Below are positions 8,297-16,724 of a DNA stretch of 64,000 bases, piece after piece. The translations under genes were made by a program, and so were the position numbers. The stretch spans positions 1,584,616 through 1,648,615 of the forward strand of contig NZ_KB912877.1 in the NCBI RefSeq assembly GCF_000383855.1, read 5' to 3'. Within the stretch, counting starts at the first letter, position 1, and each line of letters begins with the position of its first letter. The stretch is from Methylobacter marinus A45 (lineage in GTDB: Bacteria; Pseudomonadota; Gammaproteobacteria; Methylococcales; Methylomonadaceae). The notes beneath the pieces are model-generated. The model was not told where the DNA came from and ran no database searches. It saw nothing but the letters and a program-made list of their open reading frames with translations.

Positions 8297-8866
8297 ATGA
8301 AAAAAATTAACTTATTGTTGTTATCCATAGGACTGGCCGCATCAGGCACGAATGCCTGGAGCAATGACACGATCTACAAATGCAAGAATCAGCAAGGCAA
8401 CATCATTTACCAGAAGTCGGCCTGCACGGAAAATGTAGAGGCTGTTTCTTCATGGACGTCCGTGATAAAAGAAAAGCCGCCCGAAAAAGAACCGGAAAAA
8501 AAGGTCCACCGGGAGCTCGTCATCAAGCCGGGCGCCAACGGGCATTATTTCCTGGACGGCTCCGTTAACGATAAGCCCCTGACATTCGTGATCGATACCG
8601 GCGCCTCCGCCGTTTCGTTGCCGGGTTCACTGGCTTCCGATGCCGGCATTGACTGCAAGGAGCAGGTGGTCATGGAAACCGCCAATGGCCAAACCGGCGC
8701 CTGCACCGCCGTCATTTCGGAGCTCAAGTTCGGGCATTTCGTGATGAAAAACGCACCGGCGACCATCGTGCCGAACCTGAGCCAACCCTTGCTCGGCATG
8801 AATGTCCTGCAACAGTTCAACATCAAGCAAGAAAATGACGAAATGCATATTTCGGCGCGTGATTGA
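8297..8866 (+). CDS. Exported retropepsin-like aspartic protease with DUF4124 N-terminus
   Basis: A 189-residue protein with a Sec signal peptide (LLLLSIGLAASGTNA, cleavage near residue 20). Residues 21-50, DTIYKCKNQQGNIIYQ with two cysteines, match DUF4124. A basic/acidic linker PPEKEPEKKV follows, then a clan AA retropepsin-like domain with FVIDTGASAVSLP (Asp100) and a closing LLGMNVLQQF. The domain would work as a dimer, since it has one DTG per chain. Likely periplasmic; the substrate is unknown. A GGAAATC-type ribosome site precedes ATG 8297. Confidence 0.85.
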   Translation: MKKINLLLLSIGLAASGTNAWSNDTIYKCKNQQGNIIYQKSACTENVEAVSSWTSVIKEKPPEKEPEKKVHRELVIKPGANGHYFLDGSVNDKPLTFVIDTGASAVSLPGSLASDAGIDCKEQVVMETANGQTGACTAVISELKFGHFVMKNAPATIVPNLSQPLLGMNVLQQFNIKQENDEMHISARD

Positions 8867-8918
8867 TGCCTGGCAGAACGTATTAAATTCCATTTCAGCC
8901 TAAGTTTTTATAGTAGTG

Positions 8919-10922
8919 ATGGCCAAACTGAACCCTCAGCAGCAAGCCGCTGTTAAAACAATCGATCACCCATTACTGGTACTGGCCGGCGCCGGCAGCG
9001 GCAAGACGCGCGTGATCACCGAAAAAATCGCCTATCTGATCACCCAGGCCGGCATTCCGGCACGCAATATCGCCGCCGTGACCTTCACCAACAAGGCCGC
9101 GCGCGAAATGAAAAGCCGCGTCTCCAAGCTATTGGACGACAAGCAGCTGCGCGGCCTCAGGGTCTCGACGTTCCACTCGCTGGGCCTGGACATATTGCGG
9201 TCCGAGCATAAAACGCTGGGTTACAAGGCCGGCCTGACGCTGTTCGACGAGCAGGACAAGCTCACGCTGCTGCGCAACCTGATCAGCCATGACAGCAAAA
9301 ACTGCGATATCGACAAGGTCGACCATTATTCCTGGCAGATCGGGCAATGGAAAAACGCCTTCGTGACGCCGGAGCTGGCTGTATCGGCCGCGACGGCGGA
9401 GCAATACCCGGCCGCCGTGCTTTACAACGACTATATCCGCAGCCTGAAAGCCTACAATGCCGTCGATTTCGACGACCTGATCCTGCTGCCCGTGCTGCTG
9501 TTCCAGGATCAGCCGGCGGTGCTGGAGAAATGGCGCAACAAGATCCGTTATCTGCTGGTCGACGAATACCAGGACACCAACATCACCCAGTACCAGCTCG
9601 TGAAACTGATTGCCGGCAACCTGGGCCGGTTCACCGTGGTCGGTGACGACGACCAGTCCATCTACGCCTGGCGCGGCGCGCAGCCCGAAAACCTGGCGCA
9701 GCTGCAAAAAGACTACGCGCGCCTGAAAGTCATCAAGCTCGAGCAGAATTACCGCTCGACCGGCCGCATCCTGAAAGTCGCCAACCACCTGATCGCCAAC
9801 AACCCGCACGCATTCGAAAAAAAGCTCTGGAGCGAACTGGGCTACGGCGACCCATTGCGCGTGCTGAGCCACAGGGACGACCAGATCGAAGCGCAGCAGA
9901 TCGTGTCCGAAATCATCCACCACAAATTCAAGACCGGCAGCCGTTACCAGGATTACGCGATTCTGTACCGAGGCAATCACCAGTCCCGACTGTTCGAGCG
10001 CAGTCTGCGCGAGAACAACATCCCCTACTTCATCAGCGGCAGCACGTCGTTTTTCGCCTATTCCGAAATCAAGGACGTGCTCAGCTACCTGCGGCTGTTC
10101 GTTAATCAGGATGACGACGCGGCCTTCCTGCGCATCATCAACACACCGCGCCGCGAGATCGGCCCGACCACGCTGGAAAAACTCGGCGCCTATGCCAACG
10201 AGCGCCATATCAGCCTGTTCACGGCCAGTTCCGAACTGGGCCTGACCCAGAAGCTGCCCGAAAAAGCCGTGCAGCGGCTGACCCGATTCCGCGACTGGGT
10301 CATCGATACGGCCGATCGCATCGAGCGCGGCGACACCTTCGGTGTGATCGAAGCCATGCTGGACCAGATCGGTTACGAGCAGTGGCTGCGCGAGAACAGC
10401 AAGACGCCGGCGGCGGCCGAGCGCAAGATGAAGAACGTCCAGGAGCTGATCGACTGGCTCAAACGCATCGACGAAAAAGACAGCGGCGAAAAATCGTTGT
10501 CCGAGATCGTCTCCAAGATCATGCTGATGGACATCATGGAACGCAATCAGGAGGAAGAAGCCAGCGACCAGGTCAGCCTGATGACGCTGCATGCCGCCAA
10601 GGGCCTGGAATTCCCGCATGTGTTCCTGATCGGCATGGAGGAGAACCTGCTGCCGCATCAGAACAGCATCGAAACCGACAATATCGAGGAAGAACGCCGC
10701 CTGGCCTATGTCGGCATCACGCGCGCCCAGCGCACCCTCACGTTCAGCTACTGCACGCACCGGAAACGCTACGGCGAGATCGGCGAATGCGAACCCAGCC
10801 GGTTCCTGAACGAACTGCCGCCCGACGACCTGGAATGGACCAACAAAAAACAGCTGGCGCCGGAAGTCATCAAGGAGCGCGGCAAGGCCAGTCTTGCACA
10901 TTTAAAAACAATGCTATCGTAA
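8919..10922 (+). CDS. rep: ATP-dependent DNA helicase Rep
   Basis: A superfamily 1A helicase of about 667 residues that moves 3' to 5' on DNA and helps replication forks pass obstacles. The Q motif LNPQQQAAV opens the protein; Walker A GAGSGKTR lies at about 24-31; VDEYQDTN is the Walker B region; GDDDQSIYAWRGA, TLHAAKGLEF and YVGITRAQ are motifs III to VI. ATG 8919 is taken rather than the overlapping GTG 8916. The size and the LPPDDLEW C-terminal region fit Rep better than UvrD. Confidence 0.94.
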   Translation: MAKLNPQQQAAVKTIDHPLLVLAGAGSGKTRVITEKIAYLITQAGIPARNIAAVTFTNKAAREMKSRVSKLLDDKQLRGLRVSTFHSLGLDILRSEHKTLGYKAGLTLFDEQDKLTLLRNLISHDSKNCDIDKVDHYSWQIGQWKNAFVTPELAVSAATAEQYPAAVLYNDYIRSLKAYNAVDFDDLILLPVLLFQDQPAVLEKWRNKIRYLLVDEYQDTNITQYQLVKLIAGNLGRFTVVGDDDQSIYAWRGAQPENLAQLQKDYARLKVIKLEQNYRSTGRILKVANHLIANNPHAFEKKLWSELGYGDPLRVLSHRDDQIEAQQIVSEIIHHKFKTGSRYQDYAILYRGNHQSRLFERSLRENNIPYFISGSTSFFAYSEIKDVLSYLRLFVNQDDDAAFLRIINTPRREIGPTTLEKLGAYANERHISLFTASSELGLTQKLPEKAVQRLTRFRDWVIDTADRIERGDTFGVIEAMLDQIGYEQWLRENSKTPAAAERKMKNVQELIDWLKRIDEKDSGEKSLSEIVSKIMLMDIMERNQEEEASDQVSLMTLHAAKGLEFPHVFLIGMEENLLPHQNSIETDNIEEERRLAYVGITRAQRTLTFSYCTHRKRYGEIGECEPSRFLNELPPDDLEWTNKKQLAPEVIKERGKASLAHLKTMLS

Positions 10923-10955
10923 TTTCGCGCGCAATCGGTTAGAATACGCGCCTAC

Positions 10956-11032
10956 GCGCCCGTAGCTCAGCTGGATAGAGCGCAGCCCTCCGGAGGCTGA
11001 GGCCAGAGGTTCGAATCCTCTCGGGCGCGCCA
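10956..11032 (+). tRNA. tRNA-Arg (anticodon CCG)
   Basis: A complete cloverleaf. Acceptor GCGCCCG pairs with CGGGCGC, the D arm is GCTC/GAGC, and the anticodon stem CAGCC/GGCTG encloses loop CTCCGGA (anticodon CCG, reading CGG). The variable loop is AGGCC, the T arm AGAGG TTCGAAT CCTCT. Discriminator G and an encoded CCA end at 11032. The accessory segment with the type I restriction locus begins just downstream; no duplicate of the tRNA 3' end was found to prove site-specific integration. Confidence 0.97.
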
Positions 11033-11177
11033 TTCTTAATAACCCTCCAAAAAGACTTTTATCCCGGCCATCATCCGGCAATCCGGCGCAACCTCGCCTC
11101 AATCCAACTGGACCGAATCTGCCGCATGGAATCGGGACATCCTTGTTTCCCGTTATCCCGCATCACGGACCCGGCGC

Positions 11178-11290
11178 CTAATGCTCATCCCCCAACGCGT
11201 CCAATGCTGCCTGCGCCAAGCTGGGCCCATAGCGGAGTGCCCCAGTCTTTCAGATACCGCCTGAACTGGCGGCGCGTTACTCGTTTCTAT
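11178..11290 (-). pseudogene. Broken 3' fragment of a CHAT protease gene (paralogue of 26022-27986)
   Basis: The reverse strand reads RRQFRRYLKDWGTPLWA and then, after a one-base frame change, SLAQAALDALGDEH followed by TAG at 11178. The intact gene ends RRQFRRYLKDWSSPLWA then GLAQAALNALGDVY. A run of about 30 bases (CCAGTCTTTCAGATACCGCC onward) is identical between the two loci. The upstream part has stops and no further clear homology. It lies in the same orientation as the intact gene 15 kb away. The rest of the 11033-11498 gap shows nothing else I recognise. Confidence 0.8.
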
Positions 11291-11498
11291 GCTCCTGCGT
11301 TGAATGCATAAAACCTCAGGAAACGCATTTGGGAAGCTCAGCCGCATTGTCTTAATGGGTAAAAATCAGTACAGTAGCGCCCTTTCTCAAAAGAAATTGC
11401 AACAAAAAGCAGATTACGCCGTGAAATGCCGGGAGTGAGCCGACATTCATTCCCGAAAGCACCACTGTGCGATAGACACCAGAAAACCCAACAATTTG

Positions 11499-13673
11499 AT
11501 GACCGCCAACGCATTCCACAACATTACCAAAATCGAAAACAATCTCTGGGAAGCCGCCGACCAACTCCGCGCCAATTCCAAACTCACCTCCAGCGAATAC
11601 TGCATGCCGGTGCTGGGTGTGATCTTTTTGCGTCATGCCAGCAATCGCTATGAAGCGGCGCTGCGTCAGATCGAAGCCGACAAGGCGGCGGGAAAGATAT
11701 CGAATCGGCCGCTGGTAAAAGCCGATTTCATCAAACGCCGGGCGCTGATGCTGCCGGAACAGTCGCGCTACGATTATCTGCTGAAGCTGCCTTCCGGCGC
11801 GTGTTTAAGCGAAGCGCTGGTCGAGTCGATGAACGCGATCGAAGACGGTTTCGAACCGCTGGCCGGCCAGCTGCCGAAAGACTACCACATTTTCGACGAC
11901 ACCCTGCTGGAAGACTTGCTGCGCATATTCGACAGCGAGGCGCTACGGACCGCTTCCGGCGATGTATTCGGGCGGATTTACGAATACTTCCTGATGAAAT
12001 TCGCCATTCAGGGCGCGCAGGATAACGGCGAGTTTTTCACACCGCCCGTTCTGGTGCAAACCCTCGTCAACGTCATCGAGCCCGATCACGGCGTCGTGTT
12101 CGACCCGGCCTGCGGCTCCGGCGGCATGTTCGTGCAGTCCAGCCACTTCATCGAACATGAAGGCTTGGACACGATGCAGCGCGTGACTTTCTACGGACAG
12201 GAAAAAACCGCCACCACGATACGGCTGGCCAAAATGAACCTGGCCGTGCACGGTCTGGAAGGCGACATCCGCGAAGCCAATTCCTTTTACGACGATCTGC
12301 ACCGCCTGCAGGACGGCCGTCCGTTATGGGGCAACTGCGACTTCGTGATGGCCAATCCGCCGTTCAATGTCGATATGGTCGATGCCGACCGCATCAAGGG
12401 CGACCGGCGCTTGCCGTTCGGCTTGCCGGGCATCAGCAAGGGCAAAGGCAAAAAGAGCGAAAACGATCCGAAGAAAAACAAGCCCACGGTATCGAACGGC
12501 AATTATTTGTGGATCTCCTACTTCCACAGCTATTTGAACGACAAAGGCCGCGCCGGCTTCGTCATGTCCTCGCAAGCCAGCAGCGCCGGCCACGGCGAGG
12601 CGGAAGTCCGGCGCAAGCTGGTCGAGACCGGCGATGTCGACGTGATGATCGCGATCCGCTCCAATTTCTTCTATACCCGCACCGTGCCCTGCGAACTCTG
12701 GCATTTCGACCGCGCCAAGCCGGAGGAACGCAAAGACCAGGTACTGATGCTGGATGCCCGCAACATCTACCGCAAGGTGACCCGCAAGATTTACGACTTC
12801 AGCCCAGAACAACTCGCCAACCTCACCGCGATCGTCTGGCTGTATCGGGGGCAGAATGACCGTTTTCTGGGTCTGGTGCAGGACTACCTGGGCAAGCTCT
12901 GCGAGGAAGCCGCCGCCATCCCCGGCGAACTGGACCGCTTCGAAAACGGGCTGACCGAATTGCGGGATCAAATCGGAAGCTTCATCGAGAGCCTGAAAAA
13001 CCTGGAAGCTGTCACTATCGAACAAAAGTCGGCGCTGATTGATGCAATCGCCGAACTAAAAGCCGCCGAAACCGACTATCGCCAAGACCTCGACAGCCTG
13101 CTCGATAGCTTGGCGGATTTTCGCCGCGATTACCGGGATGCGTTGCCTGCTAACAATCCAGATCAACACGCCGCCCGCGAAGCCTTTAACCTGTTGGCGG
13201 AAAAAGCCAAAGGCATGGTCAAGCAGATTGACCTGCTGTACAAGCTGGTCGCCCGCTGTACGCAACTGGCTCATGAATTAGCCGCCACCGAAGAAGCGGC
13301 GGAATTTTACGACCGCCGCCTGGCCGGCAAACGCCTGAAGCAACTGGACGAAGAACGCAAGCTGGCCGTCGAACAGTTGAAACTGGCCGCCTATTTCCAT
13401 CGCCAGATCGTCTGGCTGCAGGAACGTTTTCCGGAGGCGCAGATGCGCGCTGTGCCGGGGCTGTGCAAGGTGGTCAGCCGTTCCGAGATCGAAGCCGCCG
13501 ACTGGAGCCTGACGCCGGGCCGCTATGTCGGCGTCGCGCCGCCGGAAGTCGATGAGGATTTTGATTTCGAGCAGGCATTACGCGACATTCATATTGAACT
13601 GGCCGACTTGAATCGGGAGGCATTCGAACTGGCGGCGCGGATACAGGAGAACTTTGAGGAATTAGGGGTATGA
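11499..13673 (+). CDS. hsdM: Type I restriction-modification DNA methyltransferase subunit HsdM
   Basis: A protein of about 724 residues. The HsdM N-terminal helical domain (NNLWEAADQLRANSKL ... VIFLRHASNRYE) precedes the N6-adenine methyltransferase with FDPACGSGGMF (SAM motif I, about residue 203) and NPPF (catalytic motif IV, about 287). The C-terminal 240 residues are a long, charged, largely helical extension (for example NLEAVTIEQKSALIDAIAEL) not found in the shortest HsdM proteins. It methylates host adenines and forms the core of the M2S and R2M2S complexes. ATG 11499 is preferred to TTG 11496. It overlaps hsdS by four bases (ATGA). Confidence 0.95.
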   Translation: MTANAFHNITKIENNLWEAADQLRANSKLTSSEYCMPVLGVIFLRHASNRYEAALRQIEADKAAGKISNRPLVKADFIKRRALMLPEQSRYDYLLKLPSGACLSEALVESMNAIEDGFEPLAGQLPKDYHIFDDTLLEDLLRIFDSEALRTASGDVFGRIYEYFLMKFAIQGAQDNGEFFTPPVLVQTLVNVIEPDHGVVFDPACGSGGMFVQSSHFIEHEGLDTMQRVTFYGQEKTATTIRLAKMNLAVHGLEGDIREANSFYDDLHRLQDGRPLWGNCDFVMANPPFNVDMVDADRIKGDRRLPFGLPGISKGKGKKSENDPKKNKPTVSNGNYLWISYFHSYLNDKGRAGFVMSSQASSAGHGEAEVRRKLVETGDVDVMIAIRSNFFYTRTVPCELWHFDRAKPEERKDQVLMLDARNIYRKVTRKIYDFSPEQLANLTAIVWLYRGQNDRFLGLVQDYLGKLCEEAAAIPGELDRFENGLTELRDQIGSFIESLKNLEAVTIEQKSALIDAIAELKAAETDYRQDLDSLLDSLADFRRDYRDALPANNPDQHAAREAFNLLAEKAKGMVKQIDLLYKLVARCTQLAHELAATEEAAEFYDRRLAGKRLKQLDEERKLAVEQLKLAAYFHRQIVWLQERFPEAQMRAVPGLCKVVSRSEIEAADWSLTPGRYVGVAPPEVDEDFDFEQALRDIHIELADLNREAFELAARIQENFEELGV

Positions 13674-14893
13674 GGAGTTCTTGGCAAGAACTGCCTTTAG
13701 GTGACGCTCCTCTGCAAATTATTGATGGAGATAGAGGAAAGGCTTACCCAAAGCACAGTGATTTCTTAAATGACGGGCATTGTCTGTTTCTAAATGCCAC
13801 AAACGTTACGGTCAATGGTTTCAATTTTTCAGATTGCCAGTTTATATCAGAGCAAAAAGACGATGAATTACGCAAAGGAAAACTCGCACGAAACGACGTT
13901 GTATTAACCACCCGGGGCACTTTGGGAAATTCAGCCTACTACAGGAAAGATATTGCATTTGACCATGTCCGGATTAATAGCGGCATGGTCATTATCCGAA
14001 CTGATCTGGCGCAGCTCCTGCCGGAGTTTGTTTACGGGTTCATTCGTTCGCCTAGTTTCGAATGTCAAGTTGAGCAACTTCGAAGTGGGGTGGCACAACC
14101 TCAACTTCCAATTAGAGATCTTTCAAAGATCAAAATTCCTTTGCCCCCCGTTAATGTGCAGGAGAAAATCGTCGACGTATTTTCGTCCTATGATGCCTTG
14201 ATCGAAAACAACCGGCGACGGATGGCGCTGCTGGAGGAATCGGCGCGACTGCTGTATCGCGAATGGTTCGTCCGCCTGCGCTTTCCCGGTTATAAACACA
14301 CTCGCATCGTCGATGGTGTGCCTTCGGGATGGAAGCGGAAATCTTTAGGTGATTTATGTTGTGAAATTCGCGAGTTAGTATCGCCCAGTTCTTTAGAACC
14401 GGATACACCTTATATAGGGCTCGAGCATATGCCACGACGCTCTATTGCGCTAAACGAATGGGGTAAGGTTGATGAAGTAACCAGCAGTAAAAGTAGATTT
14501 AAAGCCGGTGAAATTCTGTTCGGAAAAATCCGCCCTTACTTTCACAAGGTAGGGGTAGCTTTTGTTGATGGTGTCGCCTCTTCTGACAGTATCGTTATTC
14601 GTCCTACCGATAACAAGCTGCACGGGTTAGTCCTTATGACCATGTCGAGCGACGAATTTGTTGCCGTGACTACTCAACAAATGAAAGAAGGTTCAAAAAT
14701 GCCCCGTGCCGACTGGAAGCAGATGCAAGCCTATCCAGTGCCTTTACCACCTGAAGGTTTATTGAATGCTTTTGACGATGTCATTCAACCTATCATCGCT
14801 CAGTTGAAATCTCTAACCTTCACCAACCAAAAGCTACGCGCCGCCCGCGATCTGCTGCTGCCGCGCCTGATGAGCGGAGAAATCACCGTATGA
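13670..14893 (+). CDS. hsdS: Type I restriction-modification specificity subunit HsdS
   Basis: A 407-residue protein with two target-recognition domains. TRD1 lies at about 5-165 and ends in the conserved IKIPLPPVNVQEKIVDVF. A central conserved helix follows (ENNRRRMALLEESARLLYRE). TRD2 spans about 210-365, and the protein ends LTFTNQKLRAARDLLLPRLM. The two TRDs read the half-sites of a bipartite recognition sequence, and the helices set the spacing. The TRD-coding DNA is visibly richer in A+T than the conserved segments, as expected when TRDs are exchanged by recombination. Coupled to hsdM upstream and the AlbA_2 gene downstream by ATGA overlaps. Confidence 0.95.
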   Translation: MRSSWQELPLGDAPLQIIDGDRGKAYPKHSDFLNDGHCLFLNATNVTVNGFNFSDCQFISEQKDDELRKGKLARNDVVLTTRGTLGNSAYYRKDIAFDHVRINSGMVIIRTDLAQLLPEFVYGFIRSPSFECQVEQLRSGVAQPQLPIRDLSKIKIPLPPVNVQEKIVDVFSSYDALIENNRRRMALLEESARLLYREWFVRLRFPGYKHTRIVDGVPSGWKRKSLGDLCCEIRELVSPSSLEPDTPYIGLEHMPRRSIALNEWGKVDEVTSSKSRFKAGEILFGKIRPYFHKVGVAFVDGVASSDSIVIRPTDNKLHGLVLMTMSSDEFVAVTTQQMKEGSKMPRADWKQMQAYPVPLPPEGLLNAFDDVIQPIIAQLKSLTFTNQKLRAARDLLLPRLMSGEITV

Positions 14894-16532
14894 GCCTGGA
14901 AGATCAAACCACCGATTGCAAATCATTGCGCACGATCATCGGCAAAACTACGAATTGGGATGAAGTGGCCAAGGATTGCGTCTGCTTCGCCAACGGCCAG
15001 GGCGGACGGCTGTTGATCGGCATTGAAGACGGCGAGACACTGCCGCCAGCCGGGCAAAACGTAGCGCCGGAATTGATCGAACGCTTGCGTAAGCGCATCG
15101 GCGAATTGACCGTGAACGTCCAGGCGCTGCCGCAAACCGTGACGGCGGAAAACGGCGGGCAGTACATCGAACTCGTCATTTCCCGTTCCACGGGCGTGGC
15201 GTCGACCTGTGACGGCCGCTATTTCATGCGGATCAGCGATACCTGCAAGCCGGTCGTCGGTGACGATGTGCTACGGCTGGCAAACGATCGGCCGGGGCTG
15301 CCGTGGGAAGCCATGGACAGCCGGGTTCCGCGCGGCGAGGCCGATCCTGACAAACAGGCCGATTTTATCGCGGCGATTCGCGCCTCGGGCCGGGTCAAGG
15401 CATCGGTCAAGGAAAAAAGCGCCGATGAATTGCTGACGCATTATGCGCTGGCCGATGGCGCCACATTGACGCATTTGGGCGCATTGTTGCTGGGCACGGC
15501 CAGCCAACGGCGCAATTTGGGCACGGCGCCTCTGGTGCAGGCGATCAAGTACGACGACCACGGCCAGAAAATCAACAAGTGGCTCTGGGACGATTACGCT
15601 CTGTCGCCGGTGGAACTGGTCGATGCCGTCTGGAAGGAGGTCACCGACTTCCGCGAAAGCTATGAAGTCGCCGAGGGATTGTTCCGGCGCCAGGTGCCCG
15701 CATTCGATGAAAAAGTGGTTCGGGAATTGCTGGTCAATGCCTTGGTGCATCGACCCTATACCCAGCGCGGCGATATATTCCTCAATCTGTACCCAGACCG
15801 GCTCGAAGTGGTCAATCCCGGCCGCCTGCCGCTGGGCGTGACACCGCAAAACATTCTGCACGCCAGCCGCCGCCGTAACGAAGGCTTGGCGCGCGTATTC
15901 CACGATCTGGGCTTGATGGAAAAGGAAGGCAGCGGTTTCGATATGCTTTACGATCTTTTATTGTCTTCCGGTCGCCCTGCCCCGGTGCCCGAAGAAGGCG
16001 CGGATTGGGTAAAAGTTACGGTCCAGCGGCGTATTCTGAAGCCGGAGGTTATGCGACTGGTCGATGAGGCCGACGGGTGTTGTCAATTGACTCAACGGGA
16101 GCGCATCACGCTGGGGCATTGGCGCTGTCCGAGGGGATGACGGCGAGGGAATTAATGCAAAAGCTGGAGTTATCGTCGATTGATGATTTACGCATGTGGC
16201 TGGGCCGCTTGCCTGCTATAAAAGGCGTGGAAACAGCCGGCAAAACAAGCGCCTTGCGTTATTTCATCTCGTCCGCATGGTTGCGTGGCGCGCAACTCGA
16301 CAAAAAGACAACACTCACCCGAATTCCGCCACATCGTTTACGCGCGCTTATTTTAGAAGATTTGAGCCGCTATCCCGATTCGTCAAGCACGGATATCAAT
16401 CGGCGGATCGGAGCGGAAATCTCCGCCAGAACCGTTAAGCGCGCGCTGGATGACATGATTGAAAAAGGAAAAGTGATATTTATCGGTAACGGGCGTTGGC
16501 GAAAATATCGGCTCGCAGAAGGTAACCCTTAA
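14890..16532 (+). pseudogene. AlbA_2/RecG-like ATP-binding regulator of a type I R-M locus, split by a frameshift
   Basis: The first part (14890-16140, 416 codons) has an AlbA_2 (Schlafen-type) domain (ANGQGGRLLIGIEDGE, residues 35-50) and a HATPase-like C-terminal region (ELLVNALVHRPYTQRGDIFL; EKEGSGFDMLYDLL), as in proteins annotated RecG-related or transcriptional regulator inside hsd operons. The frame then ends early at 16140. The missing winged-helix tail continues in the -1 frame from 16116 (ALALSEGMTARELMQKLELS) to 16532. A run of four G at 16113-16116 is the likely site: one more G, or a -1 slip, would give a protein of about 548 residues. It could be mutation, sequencing error or programmed slippage. 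Confidence 0.85.
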
Positions 16533-16724
16533 AAGACAAATGTCCGGTAGTTTTTGGAAAAATTTCGGCACTGTCTTCTATAATAGATACAAGATTATGA
16601 TTTATAAGACAAAATATAAATGACAAAAGGAGAATTTGTCTTTTATCTTTAACCCTATTGTCCTTTATTAAGGCCAAGCCGTTCTGAAAAAAACAATAAG
16701 ACACTCAGACATTAGGAAGCGCCC

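Noticed and set aside
9129-10901. Long antisense frame (590 codons) opposite rep, with similar long frames opposite speA, leuA, the acylase, hsdM and the CHAT cluster
   Set aside because: These are products of GC-rich codon bias on the opposite strand. All overlap genes with complete family motifs and show none themselves.
10956-11032. tRNA-Arg as attachment site of an integrative element
   Set aside because: No integrase gene and no second copy of the tRNA 3' end were found in the window. The idea remains possible but is not supported.
11153-11347. 64-codon minus-strand frame after the tRNA
   Set aside because: It is a different frame across the CHAT fragment; the homologous frames carry stops, so it is treated as part of the pseudogene region.
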